Of a stretch of 64,000 nt of DNA, positions 42,380-51,455 are shown piece by piece. This stretch comes from JACCXG01 sp963717745 (GTDB lineage Bacteria > Acidobacteriota > Vicinamibacteria > Vicinamibacterales > 2-12-FULL-66-21): the NCBI GenBank assembly GCA_963717745.1, contig CAVQXJ010000024.1, positions 62,001 through 126,000 of the forward strand. Reading direction: 5' to 3'. Within the stretch, counting starts at the first letter, position 1; each line of letters opens with the position of its first letter. The position numbers were made by a program, and so were the translations under genes. The notes below the pieces were generated by a model. The model had not been told where the DNA came from. It made no database searches and was given only the letters and a program-made list of their open reading frames with translations.

Positions 42380-43588
42380 GTGGCATCTGAACGATCACTT
42401 CGGAGATATGTGGGTACCACCGTGGCCGCGGTGGCACTGGCCGCGGCGTTGGCACCGGCCGGAGCGCAACAGCCGCCGGCGGCGGCTGCGCCTCAGACGC
42501 CTCCGGCGGCCGGCCGCGGCGGCGGCGGGTTGAACGATGCGTGTGGCGGCCGGAGCCAGAACCCGAAGGAGGCCTGTCCGAACGACGTCACCCGGATGAT
42601 CGCGACGCTCGGGCTCCTGCCGGACAAGCCGCCGGCGGCGCCGCAGAAGCCGCGGAAGGTCCTGATCTGGTCGCGGCTGCCCTCCGCCGGTTTCCAGCAC
42701 TCGTCCATCCCGCTTGCGGCGCGCATGATCGAGGAAATGGGCAAGAAGACCGGCGCGTGGACATCGACGACGTCGTGGGAGGTGAGCGACATCACCGCCG
42801 AGAACCTGGAGCAGTACGACGCGATCTTCCTCTCCAACACCACCGGCACGTTCCTCGACGATCCGGCCGATCAGGCGCTGACCGACGCGCGCCGCAAGGC
42901 GTTCCAGGATTTCCTGATGAGCGGCAAGGGGGTCGCCGGCATCCACGCGACGGGTGATTCGTATCACGGTGGTCGAGGACGACGGGGCGCGGGTGGCGGC
43001 GCACCTGCGGCAGCAGCTCCCGCCGCGCCCGGAGCCGCTCCGGCCGGTCCGCCCGCCGCCGCGCGTGGCGGCGGTGGACGCGGCACGCCGCCGCCCCCGT
43101 GTTCGGTGAGCGAAGCGCAGAAGCAAGAGCGGCCGGCCGAGCCGCTGTGGCCGTGGTGGGACGAAGCGATCGGCGGCTACTTCAAGTTCCACTGGAACTA
43201 TCCGACCCCGATCACGGTCAAGATCGACGACCCCAAGAGCCCGCTGACCGTCGCCTTCGAGGGCAAGTCGTTCAACACGATAGACGAGGTCTACACCTTC
43301 AACGAGAGCTCGTTCTCGCGTGAGCGGGTGCACGTCCTCACCAGCGTCGACTACAGCCTGATGAGCGACTGCGACAAGGGCATCGAGAGCGCCCCCCGCA
43401 AGGATCACGACTACGCGCTCAGCTGGATTCAGAAGGTCGGTCAGGGGCGGGTCTTCTACGAAGCGCTCGGCCACCACGAGTCGATCTACTACAACAACCC
43501 GGACATGCTGGCGCACATCCTCGCCGGGATGCAGTACGCGCTCGGCGACCTGAAGGCGGACGACAGCCCGAGCAAGAAGAAGAAATAA
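42380..43588 (+). CDS. ThuA-domain secreted protein with Gly/Ala/Pro-rich insert
   Basis: A 402-residue exported protein (signal VGTTVAAVALAAALAPAGAQ). The ThuA domain (trehalose-utilisation-like, class I glutamine-amidotransferase fold) has KVLIWSRLPSAGFQHSSIPL, ENLEQYDAIFLSNTTGTFLD, MSGKGVAGIHATGDSYH and the end VGQGRVFYEALGHHESIYYN. Between HATGDSYH and WWDEAIGGYFKFHWNYP a stretch of about 55 residues, very rich in Gly, Ala and Pro, interrupts the domain. The GTG start at 42380 has GGAGG four bases upstream; an ATG at 42362 is an alternative. It may act on carbohydrate ligands. Confidence 0.85.
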   Translation: MASERSLRRYVGTTVAAVALAAALAPAGAQQPPAAAAPQTPPAAGRGGGGLNDACGGRSQNPKEACPNDVTRMIATLGLLPDKPPAAPQKPRKVLIWSRLPSAGFQHSSIPLAARMIEEMGKKTGAWTSTTSWEVSDITAENLEQYDAIFLSNTTGTFLDDPADQALTDARRKAFQDFLMSGKGVAGIHATGDSYHGGRGRRGAGGGAPAAAAPAAPGAAPAGPPAAARGGGGRGTPPPPCSVSEAQKQERPAEPLWPWWDEAIGGYFKFHWNYPTPITVKIDDPKSPLTVAFEGKSFNTIDEVYTFNESSFSRERVHVLTSVDYSLMSDCDKGIESAPRKDHDYALSWIQKVGQGRVFYEALGHHESIYYNNPDMLAHILAGMQYALGDLKADDSPSKKKK

Positions 43589-43594
43589 GGGCGG

Positions 43595-44095
43595 TCAGAA
43601 CGCGAGCGCGTCCTTGTGCTCTTCGAGCGTCTTCACGTCGATCTCCGGCACTTTCTTGACCGCGTCGAGGTCCGGGAAGGATCCGTGGGTCTTCCGGTAG
43701 GCGACGATGGCGTCGGCGTCCCGGGCCGACAGCGCGAGCGAGGTGGTGATTTCGTCGGGGGCGGCGGTGTTGATGTAGACCTTGCCGTAGTGCCGCCGCA
43801 GGAATCCGAACACGTTCTGGAAGTCGTCCTCGGTGCCGGTCGCGCCTCGCTCGATCATCTTGTTGATCACTTCTTCCCACTCGGTCTTGGTACGGCGGAT
43901 GGCGGTGATGCGGGCGCCGTCATGGCAGCGGTTGCAGGTCTGCGCGAACAGCTCGGCGTACGGATCGTCGGCGGCGCTTGGCGCGGATTGCTGCGGCACG
44001 GGTGGAGCGAGTGCGGTGGGAGTCGCGGCGAATAGCGTCGCCGCGAAGAACGCGCCGGTCGCGGTGGCAGTCAGGTAAGAGGTCACCTTCGGCAT
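43595..44095 (-). CDS. Monohaem cytochrome fused to a helix-hairpin-helix domain
   Basis: A 166-residue exported protein (signal SYLTATATGAFFAATLFAAT). CNRCH at residues 54-58 binds one haem. Residues about 106-166 (VYINTAAPDEITTSLALSAR, DADAIVAYRKTHGSFPDLDA) form a ComEA-like helix-hairpin-helix pair, a fold that usually binds DNA or proteins. Combining haem with HhH is known in cytochrome subunits of dehydrogenases, where it may be structural. It is convergent with the ThuA gene. TATACT on the minus strand at 44105-44110 lies ten bases before the ATG. Confidence 0.88.
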   Translation of the reverse strand: MPKVTSYLTATATGAFFAATLFAATPTALAPPVPQQSAPSAADDPYAELFAQTCNRCHDGARITAIRRTKTEWEEVINKMIERGATGTEDDFQNVFGFLRRHYGKVYINTAAPDEITTSLALSARDADAIVAYRKTHGSFPDLDAVKKVPEIDVKTLEEHKDALAF

Positions 44096-44104
44096 ACCGA
44101 ATTC

Positions 44105-44110
44105 AGTATA
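44105..44110 (-). promoter_or_regulatory. Candidate -10 box for the cytochrome-HhH gene
   Basis: TATACT on the minus strand lies ten bases upstream of the ATG at 44095, leaving room for only a few leader bases. I see no Shine-Dalgarno. Confidence 0.35.
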
Positions 44111-44136
44111 GCCCCGCCCGGGACGAGGATTCCCCG

Positions 44137-44745
44137 ATGCCAGACCGCCCTTCCCGCCGGACCGCGTTGAAGCAGATCGCCGCGGCCGGCGTCGCCGCGA
44201 CCGTCACGCCGATCACCATCCGGGGCCAGAGCGCGCCGATCCGCATCGCCGGGATGCCGGTCGAGATCGCCATCGCCTCGGTCAGCCCGGTCACCGTCCG
44301 CATCACCGTCGCCGCCATCGCCGGGACCGGCGGCGTGCCGGATGACGGCGCGCTGGTCCGCGCCGCGGAAGGGACGTGCACGCCGGACAAGTCCGTGCCG
44401 AGCGGACGCACCGCCGACGATCGCTGGCCGGAGGACCGCGCGGTCGAATGCTGCTGGCGTATCACAAGCCGGTGATGGATCTGGGCGTCGACGGCTGGTG
44501 GCCGGATCAAGGCGACGGCCTCGACGGGCGGTCGCGGCTGGCGCGGATCCGGATGTATTGGGAAGGGCCGCAGCAGGACCGCCCGAACGAGCGGCCGTTC
44601 GCGCTGCATCGAAACGGCTCCCCCCGGCATGCAGCGGTACGGCGCGTTCCTGTGGTCGGGCGACGTCTTCTCGACCTGGGAGACGTTGAAGACGCACGTG
44701 CCGGTCGCGGTCAACACCGGGCTCTCCGGCATCCCCTACGGTTAG
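44137..44745 (+). pseudogene. GH31-like alpha-glucosidase/xylosidase remnant
   Basis: The first part (MPDRPSRRTALKQIAAAGVA, RIAGMPVEIAIASVSPVTVR) is the Tat signal and N-terminal domain of a GH31-like enzyme. After about 100 codons the frame changes and only a central piece follows: LLAYHKPVMDLGVDGWWPDQ, GDGLDGRSRLARIRMYWEGP, then, after an extra base in the C run at 44620-44625, MQRYGAFLWSGDVFSTWETL and VAVNTGLSGIPYG, then a stop. Most of the catalytic barrel and the whole C-terminus are missing. I treat this as a deleted gene, not merely a sequencing artefact. Confidence 0.8.
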
Positions 44746-45111
44746 AGCCCGGCTTCACGATGGAGATGGCCGTGGGTGTGAAAACAAAAATTAATCACCC
44801 GCGAGGAACTGTTCGAACTTTATTGTCAGGCTGCAGTGCTCTCGCCACACCATGTGTGGCCTGCTGACCACGATTCGACCCACTACTCTCGGCAGATCGT
44901 GCGTGAAGGAGGGACTTGCACCACGGCTGGCATTTTGCTGACGTGGATGATCGCCCTCGCATTCGTGGAAATGGATTTTCGCCTCGAAGATCCTCCTCTT
45001 CAACCAGATGGCAACGCTTGTCGGCGTGTGACTCATGCGATTGGAGCCTCCATCGGCGCTCGGGCGAGTCAAGTTCCGGCTTCGGTTACGCTGTACTCGT
45101 GAGGAACACCA
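44746..45111. other. Lower-GC intergenic region
   Basis: This stretch is visibly lower in GC than its surroundings (for example AAAACAAAAATTAATCACC). Short open frames on both strands show no domain or ribosome site. It may be leftover sequence from the truncated GH31 locus or an acquired fragment. Confidence 0.4.
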
Positions 45112-46099
45112 ATGGCCTCGTTTCGACGCTCTCGTCTGCTCAGCGTTCTTCTGCCGGTGTCCGTCGCGGGAACCTTGATCGGATGCTCAGACGACCCTAG
45201 GTCGCCACCCACAACTCCCACGCCCACCGTCGAATCCGTCAACATCAGCGGTGGTCGGGATTCTGGTGGAAGGCGAGACCGTGACGCTCACGGTATCGGT
45301 CAGATGGTCCAGCGGTGGGACTGAAACCGTTTCGGACGGGGTCACCTGGACCACCGAGAATTCGGCGGTTGCCACCGTGACGAATCGGGGGGCCGTCACG
45401 GCGCTCGCGCCTGGCGAGGCCCAGATACGAGCGACACTCAACAACGTCGCCGGGACGACGACACTCAAGGTCTCGCCCGGGGTTCGCGTCACCGCCGGCC
45501 GGGTACATGAAAGCCGACCGACCGAGCATATCGGTATCCCGGGGGCGCGCGTCACCGTCACCAGTTCCGGCGGGACGACCGAAACGGCCGTCACCGACGG
45601 AGCGGGCAGCTTCTCGGTGCGGCTGACGCCTGGCGTGGTCCGCGTGACCGTCACCGCGCCAGGCTACGACGCTCTCGCAATCGAGCAGGTCGCTTCGCCA
45701 GGAGCTCCCCTGTCTCTCGCCATGGTTCCGACGAACCAAGAAGTGCGGATCGCGTTTCCTTACATCTCTACCGGTCCTGTGAACAACAACCCGCCTCAAA
45801 TACAGCAACGGGTCTTTCGCATCGACGCGCATCATTCGGGGGAACTGCGCGCCGACTATACGGGAAGCTATGCTGGTGCGTCCGCGCAGGCATTCACGTG
45901 CCTTGAAGTTCGCGATTCAACCAATCGAGTTCTCGCGAACTCGAAGGGCGGATATGACGGAGCCGCCGGCCCGATTCGTCTCAATGTGGCCGGAGGCAAC
46001 TGGTATGAAGTGAAGTTCTTCCTGTGCCCAGATTTCGGCATCGTGCCGACCAATTCGACGCTTGCCGCTTGGTCGGGCGAAGTGAAGCATCCAAGGTGA
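45112..46099 (+). CDS. Lipoprotein with BIG2-like and carboxypeptidase-regulatory domains, frame broken by one extra base
   Basis: The first frame gives a lipoprotein signal (LLSVLLPVSVAGTLIGCSDD, lipidated cysteine) and the start of a bacterial Ig-like domain (VESVNIS). The continuation is in the next frame: GILVEGETVTLTVSVRWSSG, WTTENSAVATVTNRGAVTAL, APGEAQIRATLNNVAGTTTL. A carboxypeptidase-regulatory-like domain (GIPGARVTVTSSGGTTETAV) and a C-terminal beta domain with NWYEVKFFLCPDF follow. Removing one base in GGTGG near 45250-45254 gives a single 328-residue protein reading VNISGVGILVEGE. It should be a surface or periplasmic adhesion-like protein. The ends are well conserved. Confidence 0.85.
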
Positions 46100-46205
46100 A
46101 TCGGCGTGGCTCGCCGCTCCGGAGCTGAGTGGAGGCCGCGGCGGTGGGGTCGGACCCTGCCCGGATACCGCTGAGAATCGCACCGCCACTGGTTGGAGGG
46201 TAGCT

Positions 46206-46454
46206 ATGGACATCCCAATTCTCAAGAGCCTCGAAGCTCTCGTTCGTCGGAGGGTTGGCGAGGGTCACTACAGCACAGAGGAGGAGGTCGGCGCCGCCGC
46301 ACTTTGCCTCATGCAGGTCCGCGACGAGATCGTGGCGATGAAGCGTGACCGCCTCAAGGATGCTTTGGACCGCGGCTACGAGGACGTTACTGCTGGGCCA
46401 GTGATTCAGCTCGAGACAGCAGACGAGATCGACGCGCTGTTCGCCAGCCTGTGA
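46206..46454 (+). CDS. ParD/CopG-like small antitoxin-type protein
   Basis: An 82-residue protein. SLEALVRRRVGEGHYSTEEE, VGAAALCLMQVRDEIVAMKR has the ribbon-helix-helix pattern of ParD-type antitoxins, with an acidic C-terminal tail (QLETADEIDALFASL) that would normally bind a ParE toxin. No ParE gene is present. Instead two small genes follow after 25 and 3 bases. GGAGGGTAG directly precedes the ATG at 46206. It probably binds its own promoter. The role of the operon is unknown. Confidence 0.75.
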   Translation: MDIPILKSLEALVRRRVGEGHYSTEEEVGAAALCLMQVRDEIVAMKRDRLKDALDRGYEDVTAGPVIQLETADEIDALFASL

Positions 46455-46479
46455 GGCTGCTGGGAGCCGGAGGTTGCTG

Positions 46480-46812
46480 GTGACGGTACCGAACGCCGAG
46501 CGCGCGGTCATCGCGGCAGACAAGCTCACGCGGTACCTCCTGAATCTGTCGCACAAGCGTGGTGGTGGCAAGGCGAGGCTTCTCGTGAGCGTCGGTTACC
46601 GGTCCGACAAGCCGGGGATCCTCGAAGCCGACCTTCGGTCTCAGCACCTGCCTCTCGACGTGACCGGCACATCGACGAACCCATACGGCGCGGTCTACGA
46701 GATTGAGGGGGCGATCAAGACTCCCAGCGGCAGGGTGGTGCGGTTCTGTTCTGTCTGGCAGATCGATACTGGAGCCGACGTGCCCCGTTTTATTACGATG
46801 TACCCGAGGTAG
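46480..46812 (+). CDS. DUF6883-domain protein
   Basis: A 110-residue protein with VPNAERAVIAADKLTRYLLN, the GKARLLVSVGYRSDKPGILE core, and VVRFCSVWQIDTGADVPRFI at the end, matching DUF6883. Proteins with this domain are usually small, cytoplasmic and often next to DUF4926, as here. The GTG at 46480 is chosen because GGAGG lies six bases upstream; a TTG two codons earlier is an alternative. The activity is unknown. It could be the effector of a toxin-antitoxin-like module. Confidence 0.7.
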   Translation: MTVPNAERAVIAADKLTRYLLNLSHKRGGGKARLLVSVGYRSDKPGILEADLRSQHLPLDVTGTSTNPYGAVYEIEGAIKTPSGRVVRFCSVWQIDTGADVPRFITMYPR

Positions 46813-46815
46813 GTC

Positions 46816-47058
46816 ATGCCCTTCGACATTTACGGCGACGTGATTCTGACCCGCGACATCCCCGAGCACGGTGTGCGCGCCGGCGACATCGGCACAGTCG
46901 TCGAGCGCCATGTTGTTCCAGACGTCAACGAGGAAGGCTACTCGATCGAGTTCTTTGACATGACCGGCAACACGGTGGCCGTGGTCACGCTACCGGCGAG
47001 CGCATTGCGTCTGCCTACGCCGGCCGACCGACCGGCCGTGCGGGCGCTCACCGCCTGA
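46816..47058 (+). CDS. DUF4926-domain protein
   Basis: An 80-residue protein whose core, DVILTRDIPEHGVRAGDIGT, VVERHVVPDVNEEGYSIEFF and TVAVVTLPASALRLP, matches DUF4926, a small SH3-like beta barrel. It starts three bases after the DUF6883 stop, so the two are translated together. The pair is seen in other bacteria. The function is unknown; the acidic barrel could bind its DUF6883 neighbour. Confidence 0.75.
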   Translation: MPFDIYGDVILTRDIPEHGVRAGDIGTVVERHVVPDVNEEGYSIEFFDMTGNTVAVVTLPASALRLPTPADRPAVRALTA

Positions 47059-47361
47059 ACCTCGGGCCCGGTTGGGTCCGCCGCGCTCCGCACACCTTCC
47101 ACAGCGCGCAGCCACCGGTCGAGCTGGTTCCAAGTCGCGCAAATTGGGGACGCCAATTTCTACAGTGCCCACGCCTAACCTCGCGTGGAGATACGCGCTG
47201 GCTGTCGCGGTGTGTGACCCCAACGGTTCTCTCAGGCTGCGCCCCCATCGAAGCGCCCTGCGGCAGGAAATATCAATCGTGACGGCGACCGCGCAACTCG
47301 TACGTTTCTCCGCTCCCGGGCTCGTACGTATCTCTGCGAGAGTGCAGGGACGACCGGGTCG
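47059..47361. other. Intergenic region with a small palindrome
   Basis: I see no gene. A 7-bp inverted repeat AAATTGG-GGACG-CCAATTT lies at 47141-47159 and resembles a type of small palindrome common between genes in high-GC genomes. The remainder shows nothing recognisable. Confidence 0.45.
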
Positions 47362-47416
47362 GTGTCAGGCAGTGAATCGTGAATGCCGCATCAAGTCACG
47401 ATTCACTGCCTGACAC
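47362..47416. repeat. Family E full palindrome (copy 3)
   Basis: Two perfect 21-base arms (47362-47382 and 47396-47416), with GTGTCAGGCAGTG at the outer end, face each other across a 13-base loop. The right arm read on the minus strand encodes the last residues GVRQ and the stop of the RibD-C gene, and the hairpin is its likely terminator. Confidence 0.92.
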
Positions 47417-48281
47417 CATCCCCGTTTCTCCGCAGCACGAAGTGCTCGAACACGACGCCGTCGACGGTTTGCTTGCGGAGGACCAGGTCGCGTCGCGGCG
47501 GACGCGTCCCGGCATACATCGGCGTATCAGGGGTGCCCGCAGAGATCGCGGACGTCGTCAGATACAGGTCGCTGACGAGCCCGGCATCGACGAGTGCGGT
47601 CGCCGCGACTCTGCCGCCGATGGCGGAGATGCGCTCGATCCCGAGCTCGGTCCGAAGCCGCTCCGCGCCGCGGCGCACATTTGCCGGCTCTCCGGTAGTG
47701 ATGACGGTGATCCACGGGCGCGAGCGGCTTCTCTCGGCCAGCCGCGGCGCCGCCCGGTCGGAGCTCAGGATGATCACTGGAATTTCAGGGACATTGAACA
47801 GCAGCCCCTGTTCTATTGGAATCTCGCCGCTGGCCGTCATGACGACCTGAGCCGGGTGGCGTGGCTTGCCCAGCGCGCGGCGCAAGCTGACCAGCGCCGG
47901 ATGCCACACCGAGAGCAGAATGCGGCCCTGTCCGATCGTTCTCGCGCCGGACAGCACCGCGTCGGCCCCGACCCGTGAAAGCCCTTCGTAAATCACGTGC
48001 TTGTCGGTCTGGCCTCCGCCAAGCATCGAAGGATTGTCCGCCTCGGTGTTGCCGTCGCGCGACTGAACGAGGACCAGGCTGAGCGCTGGGACTGACCCCG
48101 AAGGGATGGGCGACTGGAAGAAGGGTCCGTCGAGCAGCGCATCGGTGAACGGGCTGCTGATGGTTTCGAGCAAGAAATTCGCGCTGTTGTCGACGATCGT
48201 CGTGAACGGCTCGAGCGCCGCGGCGTGCGCCGCTTCCTCCTTCCGCCGCGCGAGCGCCGCGAACGATCCTGTCTCGAGCAT
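47403..48281 (-). CDS. RibD C-terminal domain (dihydrofolate reductase-like) protein
   Basis: A 292-residue protein of the DHFR-like fold used by the reductase half of RibD. Features are SLVLVQSRDGNTEADNPSML, DKHVIYEGLSRVGADAVLSG, RRALGKPRHPAQVVMTASG, ERISAIGGRVAATALVDAGL and VSDLYLTTSAISAG. It probably reduces a pteridine, pyrimidine or related substrate with NADPH. The ATG at 48281 is preferred. The frame extends upstream to 48338, but those codons (MTSGCRSN...) fall in the family D repeat. The C-terminal GVRQ and stop are supplied by family E. Confidence 0.85.
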   Translation of the reverse strand: MLETGSFAALARRKEEAAHAAALEPFTTIVDNSANFLLETISSPFTDALLDGPFFQSPIPSGSVPALSLVLVQSRDGNTEADNPSMLGGGQTDKHVIYEGLSRVGADAVLSGARTIGQGRILLSVWHPALVSLRRALGKPRHPAQVVMTASGEIPIEQGLLFNVPEIPVIILSSDRAAPRLAERSRSRPWITVITTGEPANVRRGAERLRTELGIERISAIGGRVAATALVDAGLVSDLYLTTSAISAGTPDTPMYAGTRPPRRDLVLRKQTVDGVVFEHFVLRRNGDGVRQ

Positions 48282-48317
48282 CCGGACCCCCCGCCACGCT
48301 GCGCCCGCGGGTCGATT

Positions 48318-48473
48318 GCTACGACAGCCGCTTGTCAAAACCTACAGGAGGTCAGGAGGAAAAGAGCTCTTGATTTTCAACAGAATTTTCTCCTGTCCTC
48401 CTGACCTCCTGTCAAGTTCGCCGGCCCATCGAATTGCCCATCCGCGGCTGAAAGCACCCAGTTGCCGCAAGCC
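48318..48473 (-). repeat. Composite AGGAGG hairpin repeat (family D, copy 2, inverted)
   Basis: In inverted orientation it carries the 5' block (GGCAACTGGGTGCTTTCAGC then CGCGGATGGG), the hairpin with ACAGGAGGTCAGGAGGACAG, and the 3' block AGGTTTTGACAAGCGGCTG. It matches the copy at 53391-53560 along its whole length and copy 1 along the first two parts. It lies between the TonB receptor and the RibD-C gene. Confidence 0.88.
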
Positions 48474-48522
48474 ATGGGCGGGAAGACCTGGAGCACCGCA
48501 CACCATACCCCGATTACCCCAC

Positions 48523-51224
48523 TCAGAACGTCAGCTGCATCCCGATGTCGATCTTCCGCGTCCCCTGCACGTTGGTCGGCTTGCGGAAGAACGGCGACGT
48601 CATCGTCCCGCTGTAGCCCATGTAGTTGGCGCGGTTGGTGAGGTTCTGCGACTGCAGGAACAGCTGCAGCCGGTAGCGGTTCGCCGGCTGATTCACCGTC
48701 TGCACCGTGGGCGCGCCGCCGGCGCCGCCGCCGATGACGGCGATGCCGGGCGGCAGGTTCGAGATGTTCCGGCCGAACGTGAACACGTAGGCGAGGAACG
48801 GGTTGAGGCTCCACTGCACGGCGCCGCGCTCCGTGTTACGTCCGAGGCCCACCGGGCGATCGTTGAACACGAAGTCGCCGTTCTCGTCACCGCCGGTGCG
48901 GATGCTGTAGGGAGTCGCGGTGTTCACGTTGAGGTTCAACGCCACCAGGAAATTCCTGAGGATCTGGTTGTTCAGCGAGGTGTTGAACCGGTGACGCACG
49001 TCGCCGGCCGCGGGTCCCCACTCCTCGGCGAGCCGGCCGGTGGCCGGGATGCTGAACGGCCCGTCGGCGTTGTTGTCCTGAACCCCGAGTTGGTAGTTCA
49101 CGAACAAAGTCGTCCGCTTCCAGTTGAGGCGTGGTGCGCTTGGCGGCAGCGGCAGCAGCGCCCCCGGACGCACGGTGAGGGCGGTCTGCAGCTGGTGCTG
49201 GCGGGAACGGCCGTCCGAGAGCACCTCGATCACGTTGCCGAACGTCGGATCGGGACGGACGCCGGCGACCGGCGCATTCAAATTGTTGCCTCGATACTGA
49301 TCCGACCCGCGCAGGTAGGCATACACGGCGCTCAGCTGGACCATGGCCCGCGGAAAGCGCTGATCGACGCCGGCGCTGAGCCGGTTGGTGCGGGGCAGCT
49401 GCAGGCCGTCGCTGAGCAGGTAGCGGCTGACCGGCAGCGTGAAGCCGATCTCGTCGAGCGCCGGCACCTGCGGATACGACGGATCGCGGATGTCGAGCTC
49501 GCGCTGGCGGAAGCCGTCCACGCGCAGCGTCTGCTCGTAGGTGTTTCCCTGCAGCCAGTCGTAGAAGGTCCCCCAGCTCGAACGCACCACCGTGGTGCCG
49601 GACCGGAACGGCGCCCAGGTGAACCCGACCCGCGGCATCACGCTGCCGTAGTCGCGCACGTGGGTCTGCGCCTCGTACCGTGCGCCGGCGCTGACGGTGA
49701 AGTTCCGCCGGATCTTGATGTCGTCCTGCAGGTAGACCGCCGCCTGCACCGTCTCGTAGCGAATCCGCGGGTCGCCGATGCGGCGGGTGTAGCTGCGGGG
49801 CCGGCCGGCGAGATAGGCGTCGAGGCTCTCGAAGGTGTAGGTGCCCAGATAGTTCGAGGTGTCGTCGGCGCGGACGCTGCCGCCATCGACAAGAGTGCCG
49901 ATCCGCAGCGAATGGATGCTGCGGACGTAGTCGAGATCCGAGCCGAAAGAGAAACCGAACGACCGCTGTCCTCCGCTGACCTGCGCGCCGCCTCGAGTGA
50001 ACGCGTCGTTCACGCGAATCGTGGGCAGCTCGAACGCGGAGTGCGACTCCGAGTCCGACCACCTCACCTGGAGCCGCGAGCGGGTGAAGGCACGCCGGCC
50101 CAGCGGCCCGAAGTGCTGGGCCCGGATGTTGTGAAAGCGGTTTTCCGTCGAGTACGCCCGCTGTTCCTCGTCGTAAGTCGCCGACCCCCACGTTCTCGGC
50201 GTCGGACAGGTTGCTGTTGTAGCCGAATCGCAGCGTGTGATCGAGCGACAGCGCGTAGTCGAGCTGCGCGCTCACGTTGACGTTGTCGCGCGGCGTGCGC
50301 AGCGGCATCGGCTCCGAGCGGGTGCCGGTCCCGTCCACGATGTTGATGTTCGGCGTCTCGTAGGTCGAGGCGCCAAAGGCAAAGATGCTGAACGAGCTCT
50401 TTTGCGGGATCAACGTGCCATTCAGGCCGAAGAAGAAGTTGCGCTGCTGCTCCGGGCCCTTGGTCGGCGTGAACGGGCTGCGTCCGCTCATCGAGCCGTC
50501 GCGGAACCGCACGCCGGCGTTGTAGCGGATCGGGCCGAGGCCAGGCTGCGTGATGATCTCGATCGAGGTCCCGCCGGCCGCGTGGTTCTCCGCCGCGAAC
50601 TGATCGCGCGCGATGCGAATCGAGCGGATCTGCGCCTTGGGCGGCAGCGCGCCCCCTTCGAAGCTATCCACCTTGAAGACGGCGCCAGGGCCGGCCATCT
50701 CCTCGAGCTGCTGACGCAGCACCACCGGGTCGTCCGACAGCGCCTCGATCTGATCGCGCGTGAGCACGGTGCCGAACGACGTGCCGCGCGGATCGGCCGC
50801 CGCCTCCTGCCGGTCGCGCGCGACGGTGACGCTGTCCTTCAACCCCGCCACCGTGAGCAGCGCGACCTGCTTGTTGTTACCGGCCCGCACGGCGACGTTG
50901 GCCAGCACCCGCGGTTCGAACCCGGGGAACTGCGCCTCGATCGTGTAGCGGCCGGGGACCAGGTTCGGACAGCGTCCCGATCCCGTCGTTCGAGGTCGTG
51001 ACGGCCGCCGGCCCGGCGGCCTTTGTCACGTCGTCCGTCCCGGTGGCCGTCACCGAGGCGCCGGCGATCACCGCGCCAGTCTGATCGACAACGGTGACGG
51101 CAACGGTCGCCGAGCGGGTCTGCGACCAGGCCGGAAGGGCCGTTGACAGGATGGCCAGCGTCACGAGGACCGCTGCGCGCAAGGTACGGCGCGACGGAAT
51201 CGCTGCGAGGCAGAAGTGGAACAT
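48523..51224 (-). CDS. TonB-dependent receptor with carboxypeptidase-regulatory plug extension, frame broken twice
   Basis: Three frames join into one large outer-membrane receptor. From 51224 (ATG with GGAG upstream) come the export signal (AAVLVTLAILSTALPAWSQ) and a carboxypeptidase-regulatory domain (VAVTVVDQTGAVIAGASVTA). After an extra base at 50967-50968 the sequence continues NLVPGRYTIEAQFPGFEPRV and into the TonB plug (RDQIEALSDDPVVLRQQLEE, QFAAENHAAGGTSIEIITQP). After another extra base in the C run at 50185-50189 the beta-barrel follows (SATYDEEQRAYSTENRFHN) and ends RKIDIGMQLTF. Removing both bases gives 899 residues. The ligand is unknown. Confidence 0.88.
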
Positions 51225-51455
51225 GTCCAAAGCTCCAGACAAAAGATTGAGGAAGACCGCGGAGTGACCGAACGGTGTGCAGGATTTGGTCCGCCGGCCG
51301 TTCGAAGATTTGACGAGATCAATTCAGGTTTCGTTTGGTAGAACGTGTTCCGCGGGACCTCTGGCATCGAAACCGTGGCGCACACCGTTCGGTTGCGGGA
51401 CGATTGCGTTCGCGGGCGAACACGTTCCCGCCGAGCGGCTTATCATGCCCGTCAG

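Noticed and set aside
47141..47159. AAATTGG/CCAATTT as a specific operator
   Set aside because: It lies far from either neighbouring start and looks like a generic intergenic palindrome.
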